A program made the position numbers and the translations under genes. Below, piece after piece: positions 30,301-38,744 of a stretch of DNA of 64,000 bases. Below the pieces are notes generated by a model, which ran no database searches, was not told the DNA's origin, and was given only the letters and a program-made list of their open reading frames with translations. This DNA is from Marinomonas sp. MED121 (lineage in GTDB: Bacteria; Pseudomonadota; Gammaproteobacteria; Pseudomonadales; Marinomonadaceae), in the NCBI RefSeq assembly GCF_000153025.1, contig NZ_CH672433.1, positions 1-64,000 of the forward strand, written 5' to 3'. The first letter of the stretch is position 1; the number at the start of each line of letters is the position of its first letter.

Positions 30301-31128
30301 AATTCCAGCTTGTCTTTTACCCCAAAAAGTCCCTTTTATTCCGCTATTGGTTAACGCATCTAGGATGTTAGCCGCCTGCTCAAGCCAAACGGATTTTACC
30401 TTTTTAATACTTTCTTGGGCCTTGGACATCAAAGCACTTAAATCAAACGCTTCGGTTTTTATCTCGCCACTTATGGCATCTTGAATAATGGCATCTGGTT
30501 GGTTTTGCAATAAACTAAGCTCTTTTTGCAAGGCTTCTGGCGTTGGCCAAATAGGCTTTACTAAAGCAGCAATGTCCGATGTCATGGGGTAAATATTCGA
30601 TCGCCATACATCTTTAATGGCCATAGCAAGCGGGGCTTGTTCATCGGTTTCGATTTCTTGCTGAAATAACATACGGCTTTCAAACGCATTTTGACTCAGC
30701 ATTCTTTGGCAAAAACCATGAATGGTAAAAATAGCCGCTTCATCCATTTGCTTTTCAGCATAGAGTAAACGCTCAACCCCTAAGGCAATTTCTGCCTCTG
30801 TCATTGAAGCTAATAATTGGGATAAAAACGGATCTTTTGTTTGTCCAAGTAATAACGCCTTTCTTGCTTCTCGAATACGATTTCGAATACGCGCTTTCAA
30901 TTCTGCCGTTGCGGCCTCGGTAAAGGTAACAACCAGTATTTCATCTACTGTTAACGCTCGCTCAAAACCGCTTTTTGAATCAATTGGCAATAATAATCTA
31001 AGGTATAAATTGGCAATGGTATAGGTTTTACCTGTGCCAGCACTGGCTTCAATTAAACGCTTACCAAACAAAGGAAAATCTAATGCATCAAGAGCATGAA
31101 CAGCCTCTAGCAAGTTATTATTGCTCAT
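27361..31128 (-). CDS. recB: Exonuclease V subunit beta (RecB)
   Basis: RecB is the 3'-5' helicase and nuclease of RecBCD, which processes double-strand breaks and degrades foreign linear DNA until it meets Chi. The 1255-residue protein has Walker A at residues 28-35 (ASAGTGKT), MIDEFQDTDPVQY, FRGADIYTYL, IHKSKGLEYPLVYLP and YVALTRAREACF for the helicase, and the C-terminal nuclease core with DYKSNH. Length is slightly above that of E. coli. It overlaps recC by 11 bp, indicating coupled translation. Confidence 0.97.
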   Translation of the reverse strand: MSNNNLLEAVHALDALDFPLFGKRLIEASAGTGKTYTIANLYLRLLLPIDSKSGFERALTVDEILVVTFTEAATAELKARIRNRIREARKALLLGQTKDPFLSQLLASMTEAEIALGVERLLYAEKQMDEAAIFTIHGFCQRMLSQNAFESRMLFQQEIETDEQAPLAMAIKDVWRSNIYPMTSDIAALVKPIWPTPEALQKELSLLQNQPDAIIQDAISGEIKTEAFDLSALMSKAQESIKKVKSVWLEQAANILDALTNSGIKGTFWGKRQAGIPDIILDWAQSDTISLPPELKKFNAREHSHQLKKNGAQPNHSFFELVANLIDSYPSVEKIKAPLMASLWQQTQVRLLNWKQQTQKLTFTDLLTNLDQALAIQAQDETADNALAKRIRQLYPLAMIDEFQDTDPVQYRIFSQIYQPASQANNRLGLIMIGDPKQAIYAFRGADIYTYLAAKKEVDAIYSLATNYRSSAAMIQSVNALFSTQGNPFLVEGIPFVKVEDRQTQGQFYRKGKLQAAMQFMVAEDGFSDDAVLSSAQYQIQMAQLSAEHICQTLIQAQEGEALISSNPVRSGDIAVLVSGYRQAQLMKAALSARGVASVYLSDRGSVFASNEARELLLILNAILSQGKESAIRSALATHLLGWQVDELDTLNQDDVLYEDWVERFKTYFDIWHKDGVLPMIRALIQALSLAPKLLAGMQGERRLTDLLHLGEKLQQKAKEFESKEGLVRYLALAIQTPNGDSDEQKIRLESDDELVRIITIHKSKGLEYPLVYLPFAFTPFRINGKYALYHDDTHQLNYAPVPDEDQLNQHEKELYAGEVRLAYVALTRAREACFIGCAQVGKAATKTKEAELNLHLSGVGSLLCEGKAVALGELESKLKGFLQAYDNEQMALTLLASEQSLLTLNAFSVADEDDENEVKAQHFSGHIERDWWVGSYSSLVVEQAELASEQEKEHSEPGLDESVTVSSEILEQASALDEAVLTDLDNEEPSCFTFPKGAKPGTFLHDLLEGNALLGELDKVSFADLLKTQYQAKMTEYFINQGYEEWQTVLFAWLEDILKTPLYPGLNLLGLTSDKCFKEMEFFLPVAGFNARQLDQIARQYDAVSLKAPAIQERPLKGMLKGFIDLLFEHEGKYFVLDYKSNHIGMSYDDYQAHHMAEAIAEHRYDLQYQLYTLALHRLLKQRLPNYDYDEHVGGVCYLFLRGMRPSKVGDESSNQKLMNETGVFKTRLSKEHVQALDDMFNQTRQEVPQIELF

Positions 31129-34100
31129 CGGTTTTCACCTTCAATGATTCGTTTACTGGCAACCAGATCGCCTTAACATACTCAACAAATACCGTTTGAT
31201 GTAAGGAGAGATCGGCAAAAAACCTTTGCCAATAGGGATCTCGACCATCAGCAAAATCATTGAAGTCATCCTGATAGGTTTTTAGCGCCATTTGCCATGC
31301 CGCTTCTTCTTCCTTATCTTGATTTTTATCACTTAAGTAAGCCGAACACCAAGCATCGGCAGTTCGAGCAGGACTCACCAGTGGTTGGCGATCCCCTAAC
31401 CTAAAGAGAGCCAAATATTCACTCAAATAATCTTTTGCTTTAGCTTGGCTCATACTGTCTAGTACATGGGTGACTAGCTGCTTAGATTTAGCATTTTTAA
31501 AACTTAAGATATGGGTTTCAACCGCCTCCCCTTGCGCACAAAGTGCCAAATGAGATAACCATGCGGTCATCTTCTTACCTGCACTTAAGGGGCCTAAATG
31601 ATACATAAGGTGTAACTGGCTAGCATTCAGCTGTATCCAGGTTTGTAGCCTACCGTCATCAAGCTGAATATCGATATTCGTGGCTGCTAAATTCGTTTTG
31701 GGGTAATCCGCTAAACCTGCCGCCATAATCTTGCTTTGACCGACAAGCTCATTGACTTCTATATCGCCAAACGCCCCATAAGGGTATTTACCTGATAGTT
31801 TCAATTTGGCAATAAAGGTATCGAGGTTTTGCTCTTGTATCGCAACTAACAAGGCTTCTTTTAATTGATAACGAGTCAAAGCATCCAGATTAAAAGGCTC
31901 GTCTTCATTTTCTTCAATATCTTGTAATTTTAAATAGGCCTTTAACCTATGTTGCATAAAGTAGCGGGCCGGATGCAGGAAGAAACGTATCAGATGATCT
32001 AGCTCTAATACCTGCTGTTGATCCTGCATAGCCGCCAATAAAGGCAGCTTAATGGTATCCGCTTCTTGTTTAGAGACATTAACCGCATTCACCCAAGAAG
32101 CATCATAACTATGTAATAAGGTATTACTCCTTTCATCTCCAAGGTCTCCTTGAACATAATACGCTGGGTGAAAGGCTTGTAATTTATGCTGTTGAACAAT
32201 ATGGGACATCAGCGAGATCTGGCCTTCTTCTACTGTCAATGCCATGTCTTTTTCGAGTACACAACTTTGCCCGATATAATCAATCAATTCGCTAACTAAT
32301 ATAGAAGGATTTAATTCACTGTTATCTTTAACACTTCGACCCACATAACTTATGTATAAATGCTCTCGAGTAGACATTAACGCTTCTAAAAAAAGGTATT
32401 TATCATCTTCTCTGCGACTGCGATCACCACTTCGATAGTTGCCTACCATAAGGTCAAACCCCATAGGCACCATGGATCTTGGATACGCGCCTTCATTTAG
32501 ACCTAATAAACAAATAACTTTAAACGGGACAGAACGCATGGGCATCAAGGTACAAAAATTGACCTTGCCCGCTAGAAAACGCTGACTGCCTTGCGCTTCT
32601 TGTAAGCGAGGAATCAACAACAGCTTTAACACATTAACATCAATACTTTGTTCAAATTCGCCATGCAGCCATTCAGTACAAATATCTTCCATGTGCTTAC
32701 TTAATAAGCTTGGGAAAGCATCATCTTCTTCTAAGCTAAAAAAACGATCACTTAACTGATACAAGAAACTGACCCAATCTTCTGGCGTTTTATCGATTAA
32801 GAGTGATGCTTGTGTTTCTCTAACCGCATCTAAGAAAGCCGCTAATTTACCTGCTAATTCAGCCTCTAGCCCCTCAACCTCACCATAACTTAATAATGAC
32901 TGCCAAATGACATCATTGCCCATGGCATAACCAAGCAACATACGATCTAGGCCATTTTGCCAAGTATTGTGGGATTGAGAAGGCAAATCTAATTCACGTG
33001 CTGTGGATTCATCCAATCCCCACCGAATACCAGCATCACTACACCATTGACGAATCCTATCGAGCTGATGAACTTGAATATCAAAGCGATTTAACACTGA
33101 CGGTACTTCTAGCACACTGACTAATTCTGATAAGGTAAAACGGCTATCCGCCAAACTCAGTAAGGTGACATAAGCATCGACCACGGGGTTTTCCATTCCC
33201 GCCGCTTGGTCTATGAGAGAAAAAGGAATAAATTGATGATGCGCTGCTTGTCCAAATACGGCCTGAACAAAAGGGCTATATTGATTGACATCAGGCAGCA
33301 TGACAATCACATCTTTAGGGGTTAATTCTGGGTTTTGTTCAAACAATGACAATAGCTTGTCATGCAGCACTTCGACCTCCCTTAAAGCACTGTGACACAC
33401 TTGAATAGAGACACTGTCATCGATTTCAGACAAGGGATATTTGTACTGAGAATTAGTGTGACCGAGACTTCGCTCTTCAAGAGCCCCGTGATTATTCAGT
33501 TCTAAAATATCCTGCTGAATTCGATTTAATAAACTCGGGGGGGTAGCTGAATCAGATTGGGCAGTGTCATCTGAAGTAGTACAATAAGGCTCAAACACTT
33601 CAATTTGCTGGCTGGCGAAGGCCTGTAGTTCACCAATATAGTCTCGACCAAGTCGTCCCCAAGATGCCAACAGCGGGTTGGCATCAAGATGCAAAGTATC
33701 TTGATTTAAACCAGGTTTATTTGCTTGTTTATGCAGCACCCTTCCAAGATAGTTTTTATCAACAATATCCCCCCAATAATACTGACAGGGGTTTTGCAAA
33801 AATAAGTGCATTTCTATCCAGCCGCTCTCTGCTAATAAACGCAAAGATTGAAGTGTATTTGGTGGCAGTGCGGACACACCAAAAATATACACTTTTCCTG
33901 GTATCCCAGGGGGCCTTTTTCGAGAGCGTGTAGCATCTTCTAAAGCCTCAAGTAAATTAGCTCTGTGATACAAGGATTGTCCATGCAAGGCCACATCAGC
34001 AACAAGGTCGCGCCATAAAAGAGACTGCCATGCTTGATCCTGCGCCTTACTTTCTGGTAAGTCACGGGCGAGCTCGCCTGCTTCCCAGGCACTAATCCAA

Positions 34101-34531
34101 TCGGGGCGATAGACTAAATATTGGTCGTAAATATCCGCAATACTAGAACAAAGCTGAAAACGCCTGAGTTGGCTGTCATCTTCAGCGAGATACCAAGCCA
34201 ATTGCTGAAAAGCCTCATCCTCTAACCTTTGATCTAATAAGCGCATTAAGCGCCATACGAGATAAGGCTTGTTAAATTCACTTTGAGCAGGAATATCATT
34301 TAGTGCTTGGCCAAAGCAGCGCCACACAAAGGTTGAGGGCAAAGGAAATTCATAACCTGCTGCAATCCCCTGCTCTTTTGCTAATTGCATCTTTAACCAT
34401 TGGGCCATGCCTGGGCTTTGCACCAGAATTTGCTCTTGAGCAAAAGGACTATCAGGCACAGATAAAGAAAGAATACGAGCCAAAATGGTCGATAAATCTT
34501 CTAAACGATTACCTGTATAAAGGTGAAACAT
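31118..34531 (-). CDS. recC: Exonuclease V subunit gamma (RecC)
   Basis: RecC is the scaffold of RecBCD and scans for Chi. The 1137-residue protein has the N-terminal signature MFHLYTGNRLEDLSTILA, ILVQSPGMAQWLKMQLA and, further in, PMRSVPFKVICLLGLNEGAYPR, all typical. It is the first gene of the operon. The helicase motifs are degenerate, as is normal for RecC. Confidence 0.96.
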   Translation of the reverse strand: MFHLYTGNRLEDLSTILARILSLSVPDSPFAQEQILVQSPGMAQWLKMQLAKEQGIAAGYEFPLPSTFVWRCFGQALNDIPAQSEFNKPYLVWRLMRLLDQRLEDEAFQQLAWYLAEDDSQLRRFQLCSSIADIYDQYLVYRPDWISAWEAGELARDLPESKAQDQAWQSLLWRDLVADVALHGQSLYHRANLLEALEDATRSRKRPPGIPGKVYIFGVSALPPNTLQSLRLLAESGWIEMHLFLQNPCQYYWGDIVDKNYLGRVLHKQANKPGLNQDTLHLDANPLLASWGRLGRDYIGELQAFASQQIEVFEPYCTTSDDTAQSDSATPPSLLNRIQQDILELNNHGALEERSLGHTNSQYKYPLSEIDDSVSIQVCHSALREVEVLHDKLLSLFEQNPELTPKDVIVMLPDVNQYSPFVQAVFGQAAHHQFIPFSLIDQAAGMENPVVDAYVTLLSLADSRFTLSELVSVLEVPSVLNRFDIQVHQLDRIRQWCSDAGIRWGLDESTARELDLPSQSHNTWQNGLDRMLLGYAMGNDVIWQSLLSYGEVEGLEAELAGKLAAFLDAVRETQASLLIDKTPEDWVSFLYQLSDRFFSLEEDDAFPSLLSKHMEDICTEWLHGEFEQSIDVNVLKLLLIPRLQEAQGSQRFLAGKVNFCTLMPMRSVPFKVICLLGLNEGAYPRSMVPMGFDLMVGNYRSGDRSRREDDKYLFLEALMSTREHLYISYVGRSVKDNSELNPSILVSELIDYIGQSCVLEKDMALTVEEGQISLMSHIVQQHKLQAFHPAYYVQGDLGDERSNTLLHSYDASWVNAVNVSKQEADTIKLPLLAAMQDQQQVLELDHLIRFFLHPARYFMQHRLKAYLKLQDIEENEDEPFNLDALTRYQLKEALLVAIQEQNLDTFIAKLKLSGKYPYGAFGDIEVNELVGQSKIMAAGLADYPKTNLAATNIDIQLDDGRLQTWIQLNASQLHLMYHLGPLSAGKKMTAWLSHLALCAQGEAVETHILSFKNAKSKQLVTHVLDSMSQAKAKDYLSEYLALFRLGDRQPLVSPARTADAWCSAYLSDKNQDKEEEAAWQMALKTYQDDFNDFADGRDPYWQRFFADLSLHQTVFVEYVKAIWLPVNESLKVKTDEQ

Positions 34532-34659
34532 AAATCTGCCCTAACCCAACTTAAAAAACTAAAAAATAGATTAAAAACAAATAATAACAGGGTTAAACAA
34601 AGAAAAGGAAATTAGCGTGAAAGAGTATGTTTATCTAAAAAAAAGGTGGCTGAGTCGAT

Positions 34660-34697
34660 AAAAAAAGTGCCAAAGTCTTGGGGATGACTTTGACACT
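34660..34697 (-). terminator. Orphan intrinsic terminator upstream of recC
   Basis: GTGCCAAAGTC (34667-34677) and GACTTTGACAC (34686-34696) pair over 10 of 11 positions. On the minus strand the hairpin runs into T7. No gene on that strand ends here; the next gene, recC, starts about 130 bp further on. It may end a small RNA or shield recC from upstream transcription. Confidence 0.6.
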
Positions 34698-34790
34698 AAA
34701 GGCCAAAAGCGAATGCGACTTTTAAAATGGAGATTTAAAACTAAAACTTAAATTGAGAAATAGGAAGACTCAAGAGGTAAGACATTAGTC

Positions 34791-34885
34791 TTAAGGAACC
34801 TGCGAAAAAGTTGCGACTCTCGCCTTAAATCTTAGGCATTTTATCCACACGCTGAGGCAGGAGGACTTATTCGCAGCGTCCTTAA
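34791..34885. repeat. Short (95 bp) copy of the DnaA-box repeat element
   Basis: The ends TTAAGGAACCTGCGA and, at the right, TCGCAGCGTCCTTAA are imperfect inverted repeats. The interior matches the right part of the 2224-2496 element: TTGCGACTCTCGCC, then TTTTATCCACACGCTGAGG and GGAGGACTTATTCGCAG. TTATCCACA lies at 34841-34849. The left two thirds of the long form are absent, so this is an internal-deletion form. Confidence 0.72.
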
Positions 34886-34971
34886 TTCAAGAGTAAATGT
34901 TGAACTTAATAGGGAATAATGACTCTAGGCCTCATGCCTTTGAATAATAGGCTCAACCTAGGACACTTAAT

Positions 34972-35433
34972 ATGAAAGCCTTGTTAATCAGTATGCTGTT
35001 ATTTACAAGCCAATTAATTTTGGCAAACGAGCCTGTCAGCACCAGCTTTTGGAATAATATCGCAATAGGTGAACACGATAGTTTGGGCTATTACAATGAG
35101 GGCTTAGTAGCTAGCGCTCCAACCCCACTTGGCGACAAACAGTTTGTCGTCAATTGGCAAGGTGCCCAGTGGCGTTTTGCTAGCCAAGCCTCTGCAGACA
35201 AATTTGCTCAAGATCCTCGCCGATATGCTCCCCGTTATAATGGCCATTGTGCTAATGCATTAAGCCTAGGAGAGGGGCTCATCAATACAGATGGCCGTGT
35301 TTGGGAGTTTTTTGGTGACAAATTACATCTCTTTTATGCCGAGCGAGGCAGGCAGCGCTGGTTAAAAGGCGATTGGCAAAGTTACCAATTGGAAGCGGAT
35401 AAAGCCTGGCAAGTCATTCTAAATAAAATATAA
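34972..35433 (+). CDS. Secreted YHS-domain protein
   Basis: The 153-residue protein has a signal peptide (cleavage near LILA) and a single YHS domain over most of its length. Visible marks are AIGEHDSLGYYNEG, the QWRFASQASADKFAQDPRRYAPRYNGHCANALSLGEG stretch and WEFFGDKLHLFYAERGRQRWLKG. The domain is often linked to metal binding, but here the function is unknown. Close relatives are standalone periplasmic proteins of marine bacteria. It is monocistronic and diverges from recC across a 440-bp gap that holds the repeat. Confidence 0.85.
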   Translation: MKALLISMLLFTSQLILANEPVSTSFWNNIAIGEHDSLGYYNEGLVASAPTPLGDKQFVVNWQGAQWRFASQASADKFAQDPRRYAPRYNGHCANALSLGEGLINTDGRVWEFFGDKLHLFYAERGRQRWLKGDWQSYQLEADKAWQVILNKI

Positions 35434-35563
35434 ACAGTCATAAAAATAGACACCTAGAATGAGCTCTTAGAGGACATTGAAAACACTAGAAATTAAGTGA
35501 CTAACGTCCCTATGATTGGAACAAAAAGCGCTCACCTGCTTCTTGTTCCAATTAACAAACACT

Positions 35564-37024
35564 CTAATCAGCGTTAGCTTGAGTCTGTACCATGATTTTT
35601 AATCCAGGATGTGCATTTGCAAGCTGAATATCCCAGTGATGGAAGTTAAAAATCGCTTTAACTTGAGTCAGCCCTAAGCCATGACCCTCACTGCCTCTGT
35701 GTCGTTCTAAACGATACATACGACGGAACACCTTGTCATAATCATCAAGCTCGATGCCTTTTCCAGAATCTTGCAATACAACCAGCCCATCACGACAAGA
35801 CAGCTTTATCGTCGTGTTAGCTTCACTGTATTTAATCGCGTTATCAAACAAGTTAGAAAATGCTTGGAATACTAAATCAGGATTAGCCAGTACATTAAAA
35901 TCCAATATATCTAATTGCACTGACATCCCTTTCTCTTGCGCTAAGGGCTCATACATTTCAGCCACATCAGTTAAAAGCTGTCCTAAATTAATATTAGTTT
36001 TCGGGATATCTAGCGTACTCTTTTCTAATTTCCCTATATTTAACAAAGCGTTAAATAGGTTTAATATTCGGTTTGTATCTTGAATAACCGCTTCTTTGAA
36101 GCTTTCCTGTTGGGCCTCATTAGAATCTGTTGAGAATTGCTCTAATCGATTATGTAACCTGGTAAGTGGAGTTCGCATATCATGTGCAATGTTATCTGAA
36201 ACTTCCTGAACGCCCTGCATTAAACTGGCAATTCTATCTAGCATACTATTAATATTTTTAGCCATATGATCATAATCATCATGACGATCACTCAATGGGA
36301 TTCGTTCTTCTAACTGCCCTTGAATAATGATGTCACAAGTCTGATTTATGACGCTCAACCGAGTGATAGTTCGTCTCGTTAATATCAAGGTGCCAATTAG
36401 CAGTACAATAAAGCTCAATATCAGTCCTATCATCAATGCTTGATAAAGGGCATCATCAACCTCTTTTAAGTAACCAAGATTATAAGATAAGGTCACGTAA
36501 TTACCGTCATTTAAAGCTAATTGGGCAATACGAAATTCATCTGATTCTTGTATGTCATATTCTTCCCAATCAGAGTCCTCATCCAGCATAAAGTCACCGC
36601 TTTCTGAGTCAAAATAAGCATCCTCAATTTCTAACTCTTCTAGCCAATATTCAAATTCGGCCGCACATTCATTGAAATCTTCCACCTCTTCATCCTGGGC
36701 TTCAATTTCTGCTATCGATGCCAAGTCTTGGATTGGGTTTAATATTGTTAGTTCAATCTCAACGCCTACTTGATCTCCGATTTCATTCAACTTTTTGCGC
36801 AAAGCAGGAAGACTTTCAAAACTATTATCATCCTCAAAAAGCGCCACCACCTGCGCTTCTTGCTGCTCGAATAAGATATCTACATTATCCCAAAGGCTAG
36901 TTTTAACAATTTGGTAGAGGGTAAAAAGAATTAAGGAAAAGGTTAGCCATAAAGCCCCCATCACAGTCAAAGAAAAGCGAAAGCTGGAACTTTTAACGAG
37001 ATTAAAGGCCCGATTTAATAACAT
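35564..37024 (-). CDS. Sensor histidine kinase with a highly acidic periplasmic domain
   Basis: The 486-residue inner-membrane kinase has membrane helices near residues 17-40 and 195-215, a HAMP linker, the H-box DNIAHDMRTPL with phosphorylated His281, and an ATPase domain with NLFDNAIKYS and GHGLGLTQVK. The periplasmic sensor is unusual: residues 111-163 contain about 26 Asp or Glu and no Lys or Arg, suggesting cation binding. It overlaps the response regulator gene by 23 bp, and AGAGG precedes its ATG, so both are translated together. The signal is inferred only. Confidence 0.92.
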   Translation of the reverse strand: MLLNRAFNLVKSSSFRFSLTVMGALWLTFSLILFTLYQIVKTSLWDNVDILFEQQEAQVVALFEDDNSFESLPALRKKLNEIGDQVGVEIELTILNPIQDLASIAEIEAQDEEVEDFNECAAEFEYWLEELEIEDAYFDSESGDFMLDEDSDWEEYDIQESDEFRIAQLALNDGNYVTLSYNLGYLKEVDDALYQALMIGLILSFIVLLIGTLILTRRTITRLSVINQTCDIIIQGQLEERIPLSDRHDDYDHMAKNINSMLDRIASLMQGVQEVSDNIAHDMRTPLTRLHNRLEQFSTDSNEAQQESFKEAVIQDTNRILNLFNALLNIGKLEKSTLDIPKTNINLGQLLTDVAEMYEPLAQEKGMSVQLDILDFNVLANPDLVFQAFSNLFDNAIKYSEANTTIKLSCRDGLVVLQDSGKGIELDDYDKVFRRMYRLERHRGSEGHGLGLTQVKAIFNFHHWDIQLANAHPGLKIMVQTQANAD

Positions 37025-37682
37025 AGCCTCTTCCCCTTATTGTGTGGATCAATACCTGAGAAAAAGGTTTATCAATTTTATTTCTAAGTCTTGAAATATG
37101 TACATCAATGACATTGGTTTGCGGATCAAAGTGATAGTCCCATACGGATTCAAGTAGCATGGTACGTGTGACAACTCTATCCTGATTTCTTAATAAATAT
37201 TCTAATAGGCGATATTCACGAGGCTGTAATGATATAAGCGTTTCTGCTCGTTTCGCTTCTTGTGTGAGTAAATTCAAGCTTAGATCAGCACAATGCAAAG
37301 ACGTTTGCTCACCACTTTCATGAGTATTTCGTCGAAACATAACCTCAAGACGAGCATGTAATTCAGAGAATGCAAAAGGTTTGGTAAGGTAGTCATCCGC
37401 ACCCGCTTGTAACCCCTCCACCCTGTGACTGACATCCGCCATGGCACTGAGCAAAAGAATAGGAACATTTGACCCTGTTGCCCTTAGTGTTTTAAGCAGA
37501 TTAAGACCATCGAGGCCTGGCAGCATTCGATCCAAAATAATGGCATCATAGGTTTCTACACTTGCTTGCAATAAGCCCTGCTTACCATCTTCACACCTAT
37601 CTACGACATAGCCTATTTGCTGCAAACTAGACCCGATAAACTGGGCAACCTCTTTATCATCTTCTACCACTAGTACTTTCAC
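37002..37682 (-). CDS. OmpR-family response regulator
   Basis: I start at the GTG at 37682 (MKVLVVEDD), which follows AGGGG and matches family N-termini; the upstream ATG adds 13 unneeded residues. The protein then has 226 residues: a receiver domain with acidic pocket Glu7-Asp8-Asp9, phosphoacceptor Asp51 (ILDRMLPG) and the switch Lys in LTKPF, and a winged-helix output domain (LQPREYRLLEYLL, TNVIDVHISRLRNKID). It partners the overlapping kinase. An inverted pair TACCAAA/TTTGGTA lies just upstream in the shared divergent region. Confidence 0.95.
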   Translation of the reverse strand: MKVLVVEDDKEVAQFIGSSLQQIGYVVDRCEDGKQGLLQASVETYDAIILDRMLPGLDGLNLLKTLRATGSNVPILLLSAMADVSHRVEGLQAGADDYLTKPFAFSELHARLEVMFRRNTHESGEQTSLHCADLSLNLLTQEAKRAETLISLQPREYRLLEYLLRNQDRVVTRTMLLESVWDYHFDPQTNVIDVHISRLRNKIDKPFSQVLIHTIRGRGYVIKSGL

Positions 37683-37741
37683 GCGAATCACCCCTTTATA
37701 AACTCTGTTACAGGATACCAAGGCCTGTGCTTTTTTATCAT

Positions 37742-37775
37742 TACCAAAAGTTAATTTTCCGGCAAACCTTTGGTA
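37742..37775. promoter_or_regulatory. Possible operator between the two-component genes and the LTxxQ-type gene
   Basis: TACCAAA (37742-37748) and TTTGGTA (37769-37775) are perfect inverted 7-mers in the divergent promoter region. This is a plausible site for autoregulation by the response regulator, not a proven one. Confidence 0.35.
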
Positions 37776-37857
37776 GGACTAATCAACATAAGCTTAATCC
37801 CATCGTCCATGATGAATTTATTCAGGGCGAATAAAATCAAGTAAATTGGAGATTAAA

Positions 37858-38352
37858 ATGAGAAAAATCGCACTATTAAGCCTCTGCGGCATTATCACAA
37901 CACCTTTTGTTTATGCACAAGTTGCCAATCAAACAAATACTCTGACTAGCATCGAAGCGTCTTGTCGAGCAGATGATATGAATGATGCTTATTTCTACGA
38001 AGAGATGGATGATTACAGTTTTTATGAAGATAAAAAAGAATTAGAAGATAACAAAAAGGATTGGTTAAGCAGCTTAGCAGAGTTTAATTTAAGCTCTAAT
38101 CAAGAAACCCTAATTAAAGAGTGGCAAACATACAATACGGCGTTTGAAGAAGAGTGGGTTAAAATGTGCATTGCACACCCAAACAAACATAAAAGCTTAG
38201 CTGACCAGCTCAATTGGGACGAGGCAAACTTAAAACTTGATTTAGATTATATCGTTAAAAGCCATGTTTTTATTGCAAAAGTAAATAACAGTTTGAATGA
38301 TGAACAAAAGCAACAACTTGTTCAATTGGGATTAATGCAACTACTCCCCTAA
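37858..38352 (+). CDS. Periplasmic LTxxQ-like (Spy/CpxP-type) acidic protein
   Basis: I start at the ATG at 37858, preceded by TTGGAG; this gives 164 residues with a signal peptide ending at about residue 20 (FVYA). Two motifs resemble the LTxxQ repeats of the CpxP/Spy/ZraP group: LSSNQ (residues 78-82) and LNDEQ (146-150), each starting an alpha helix. A very acidic segment (residues 39-65, DDMNDAYFYEEMDDYSFYED) and two cysteines (36 and 104) are notable. It diverges from the two-component genes, like cpxP from cpxRA, suggesting a feedback or chaperone role. Family membership is an inference from weak motifs. Confidence 0.6.
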   Translation: MRKIALLSLCGIITTPFVYAQVANQTNTLTSIEASCRADDMNDAYFYEEMDDYSFYEDKKELEDNKKDWLSSLAEFNLSSNQETLIKEWQTYNTAFEEEWVKMCIAHPNKHKSLADQLNWDEANLKLDLDYIVKSHVFIAKVNNSLNDEQKQQLVQLGLMQLLP

Positions 38353-38370
38353 AATAGCGTCTGCAGAAAC

Positions 38371-38408
38371 AAAAAAACCTCAGACTATTTTGGTCATGAG
38401 GCTTTTTT
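38371..38408. terminator. Likely bidirectional terminator between the LTxxQ-like gene and tRNA-Ala
   Basis: CCTCAGAC and GTCATGAGG (38378-38401) pair with one bulged base, flanked by A7 on the left and T6 on the right. It can serve the upstream gene and the minus-strand tRNA. Confidence 0.6.
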
Positions 38409-38446
38409 GTTATCTAAGCTAAAACAAAGCCCAAATAATTAAATTT

Positions 38447-38522
38447 TGGTGGAGCCTAGGAGGATCGAACTCCTGACCTCAACGCTGCCAGCGTTGCGCT
38501 CTCCCAGCTGAGCTAAGGCCCC
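38447..38522 (-). tRNA. tRNA-Ala(GGC), CCA encoded
   Basis: The minus strand gives a 76-nt tRNA: acceptor GGGGCCT paired with AGGCTCC including the G3-U70 pair that marks alanine tRNAs, D-arm GCTCAGCTGGGAGAGC, anticodon arm CGCTGGCAGCG with GGC, and T-arm AGGAGTTCGATCCTCCT. It stands alone. Confidence 0.96.
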
Positions 38523-38744
38523 AAAACGCTTTGCATTTTATGTAGGATAAAAAGCAGTGTCAATAAAATTTGTATTAAGAATAATGTTTATTACACAATA
38601 AAAACAATTAGTAAGCTAAACTATACTTAGAGGAAGCAAAGCCTTCCACTATCCTTACTAGACAGGTGTTAATCCAACTTGTGAATAGAAGCTGTTTATA
38701 CTCAATAGTATATTCAATTAAACAAAGACCAAGAAGGAAAGTCG

